Positions 62,800-64,000 of a stretch of 64,000 nt of DNA are shown in pieces; positions within the stretch are counted from its first letter, which is position 1, and each line of letters begins with the position of its first letter. The position numbers and the translations under genes were made by a program. The notes below the pieces were generated by a model. The model saw only the letters and a program-made list of their open reading frames with translations, had not been told where the DNA came from and searched no databases. The stretch is taken from contig NZ_JOHS01000008.1 of NCBI RefSeq assembly GCF_000725625.1, positions 62,001-126,000 on the forward strand. Reading direction: 5' to 3'. This DNA is from Streptomyces sp. NRRL F-6676 (GTDB lineage: Bacteria > Actinomycetota > Actinomycetes > Streptomycetales > Streptomycetaceae).

Positions 62800-64000
62800 C
62801 TAGCAGTGCAGCCGCGCCTCCGCCCAGTCCGCGTGGTCCGAGTCGTTGCCGTCACCCGCGTCGCTCACGACCAGCCGCACGACCTCCGCGCCGCTCACGT
62901 CCGCCGACACCGCCCGCGCCGGCATCGCGTTGGTCAGTGTCTCCGTGGACGCGACCTCCTTTCCGTCCGCCCAGACGGAGAACGTCACCGATCCCCGGTC
63001 ACCCTTCTCGTCGTCCACGCCGACCTCGGCCGTGACCCGCTCGCACCGCTTCGCGGTGTAGAACTCCACCGCGCTCTCCGCGTGCACGCCGAGCCCGGTC
63101 CCGTACACCACCCCGCCGATCGTCAGCGGATGGCCGTCGCCCGCCGCGTCCTCGCCGTTGCTGGTGTTGCGTTCGACCGGCCCGTACCCGTTCATGGCGG
63201 ACAGCCACGGCAGGTCCCCCAGCGACGAGGTCCCCGCCGGTGGCGGTACCGCCACGGTCGCCGTCACCGGAACCGCCATGCGCACTCGCGTTCCCGTCGG
63301 CGACCGGTAGGCCGCCCGCACCGTGAGGTCGTACGCTCCCGTCGCCGCCCCCTCGGGCACGCTCACCCGCCACGACGTGCGCAGGGGGTGGCCCGTCCGG
63401 AGCGCGGCCGTCCGCGTCGGCGACAGCGCCCGTACCGCCCAGCCCGCGGGCCCGTCGAGCGACACGGAGGCGTCCAGGCCGGGCGTGCGGCCGAGGCCGT
63501 CCAGGACCGAGGTGAGGTCCACCGTGGCGCCCGCCTGTGTCAGCGTGGAGCCCTCCAGGCCGAGTTCGGCGGCGGGCGGGTACTGCGGCCAGTGCCGGTC
63601 GGCCGCGACGCGGACGAGCACCGTGCCGTGCGCGGGCACCGTCGCCGCGATCGTGCCCGCCGTACCGCGGGTCTCGTGCCGCCACAGGTCCCGCACCGTG
63701 TAACCGGCCGCCCGGGGCAGTCCGACGGCCGCGGCGGTCGTCGCGATGCGCTGCGCGCTGCCGCTCTCGTTGAACAGCGCCACCGCCCTGCTGCCGTCCT
63801 TCATCTCCTTGGCGACCACCCAGCGCCCGTCCTCGGACGTCACGACCGTGCCCTGCTTGCCCAGCGGGTCCTGGTCGACGGCGACGACCTCCTTGTTGCC
63901 GAGGATGTCGAGGGTGGCGTCGGAGGCGGTGCGCAGGTCGGAGCCGATGAGCAGCGGTGCGGCCATGACCGACCACATGGAGAAGTGCGTGCGGTACTCG
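62800..64000 (-). CDS. GH27-type alpha-galactosidase with NPCBM domain (N-terminal part outside window)
   Basis: The frame runs off the right edge, so about 400 C-terminal residues are present. EYRTHFSMWSVMAAPLLIGSD, followed by LGNKEVVAVDQDPLGKQG, is characteristic of the end of the GH27/GH36-type catalytic barrel. The beta-sandwich (ALFNESGSAQRI, GTVLVRV), an NEW3/alpha-galactosidase-associated domain (VSLDGPAGWAV) and a C-terminal NPCBM carbohydrate-binding domain (GDLPWLSAMNGYGPVERNTS, GLGVHAESAVEFY, EVGVDDEKGDRGSVTF) follow. Probably secreted. The exact glycan is unknown; beta-L-arabinopyranosidase is an alternative within GH27. Confidence 0.85.
   Translation of the reverse strand, partial: EYRTHFSMWSVMAAPLLIGSDLRTASDATLDILGNKEVVAVDQDPLGKQGTVVTSEDGRWVVAKEMKDGSRAVALFNESGSAQRIATTAAAVGLPRAAGYTVRDLWRHETRGTAGTIAATVPAHGTVLVRVAADRHWPQYPPAAELGLEGSTLTQAGATVDLTSVLDGLGRTPGLDASVSLDGPAGWAVRALSPTRTAALRTGHPLRTSWRVSVPEGAATGAYDLTVRAAYRSPTGTRVRMAVPVTATVAVPPPAGTSSLGDLPWLSAMNGYGPVERNTSNGEDAAGDGHPLTIGGVVYGTGLGVHAESAVEFYTAKRCERVTAEVGVDDEKGDRGSVTFSVWADGKEVASTETLTNAMPARAVSADVSGAEVVRLVVSDAGDGNDSDHADWAEARLHC

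Overview
The window is a 64 kb chromosomal segment of very high GC. It has strong third-position GC bias, frequent GTG (and one TTG) starts, ATGA/GTGA translational couplings, twin-arginine export signals and families typical of Streptomyces (DUF6421, DUF5134, DUF2630, Rv1733c-like, FurA-KatG). I read it as Streptomyces or a very close actinomycete. It carries about 59 protein genes, two of them cut by the window edges. I see no rRNA, tRNA, CRISPR array, transposase or prophage gene.

Region 1 (1-13667) is a nitrogen-oxide and low-oxygen respiration block. It holds a membrane-anchored copper nitrite reductase-like protein with a CopD partner, an Acg-type nitroreductase, a PNPOx-fold flavoprotein, a NarK-type nitrate/nitrite transporter, a hemerythrin, and a complete narGHJI operon for respiratory nitrate reductase. 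Nitrate import, reduction to nitrite and further reduction to NO could all be encoded here, with hemerythrin and nitroreductase as stress accessories. The mix resembles the DosR/OsdR dormancy regulons of actinobacteria, but no such regulator lies in the window.

Region 2 (13896-17832) is a three-gene leftward operon: an unrecognised 467-aa protein, a MoxR AAA+ ATPase, and a metallopeptidase-like VWA protein. Region 3 (18009-20711) is the furA-katG peroxide-defence operon, closed by a near-ideal hairpin. Region 4 (20825-25608) is the high-affinity K+ pump kdpFABC. It is preceded by a 27-aa membrane microprotein gene and by GTCA repeats at 11-bp spacing, as expected for an OmpR-class response regulator such as KdpE; kdpDE is absent from the window. 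Region 5 (25702-31418) is a TetR repressor facing a four-gene molybdo-flavo-iron-sulfur aldehyde oxidoreductase operon (PaoABC-like plus an XdhC-type maturation factor), with twin palindromic operators between them.

Region 6 (31555-50297) is mixed housekeeping and accessory content: class A beta-lactamase, Lrp regulator, two FUSC-family membrane proteins (one in a MarR operon), lactonase-fold protein, degenerate CbiX-like protein, sugar kinase plus uracil-DNA glycosylase, an Asp-box propeller, TetR, HAD, PAP2, M56 peptidase plus DUF5134, VOC, GNAT and GDPD. Region 7 (50847-54824) has a three-gene operon of unknown role (DUF6421, SDR, threonine-aldolase-like PLP enzyme) followed by a transglutaminase-like gene that appears to be transcribed leaderless. 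Region 8 (54847-64000) has PlsC, thioredoxin, flavin reductase, etfBA, a LacI repressor facing a ROK sugar kinase across a perfect operator, a small AT-richer secreted protein resembling beta/gamma-crystallin (killer-toxin-like) proteins, and the C-terminal part of a GH27/NPCBM glycoside hydrolase.

Intergenic DNA is rich in short tandem repeats and in a roughly 72-bp palindrome present twice, both times between convergent genes. Assignments rest on motif reading by eye; no database search was possible.
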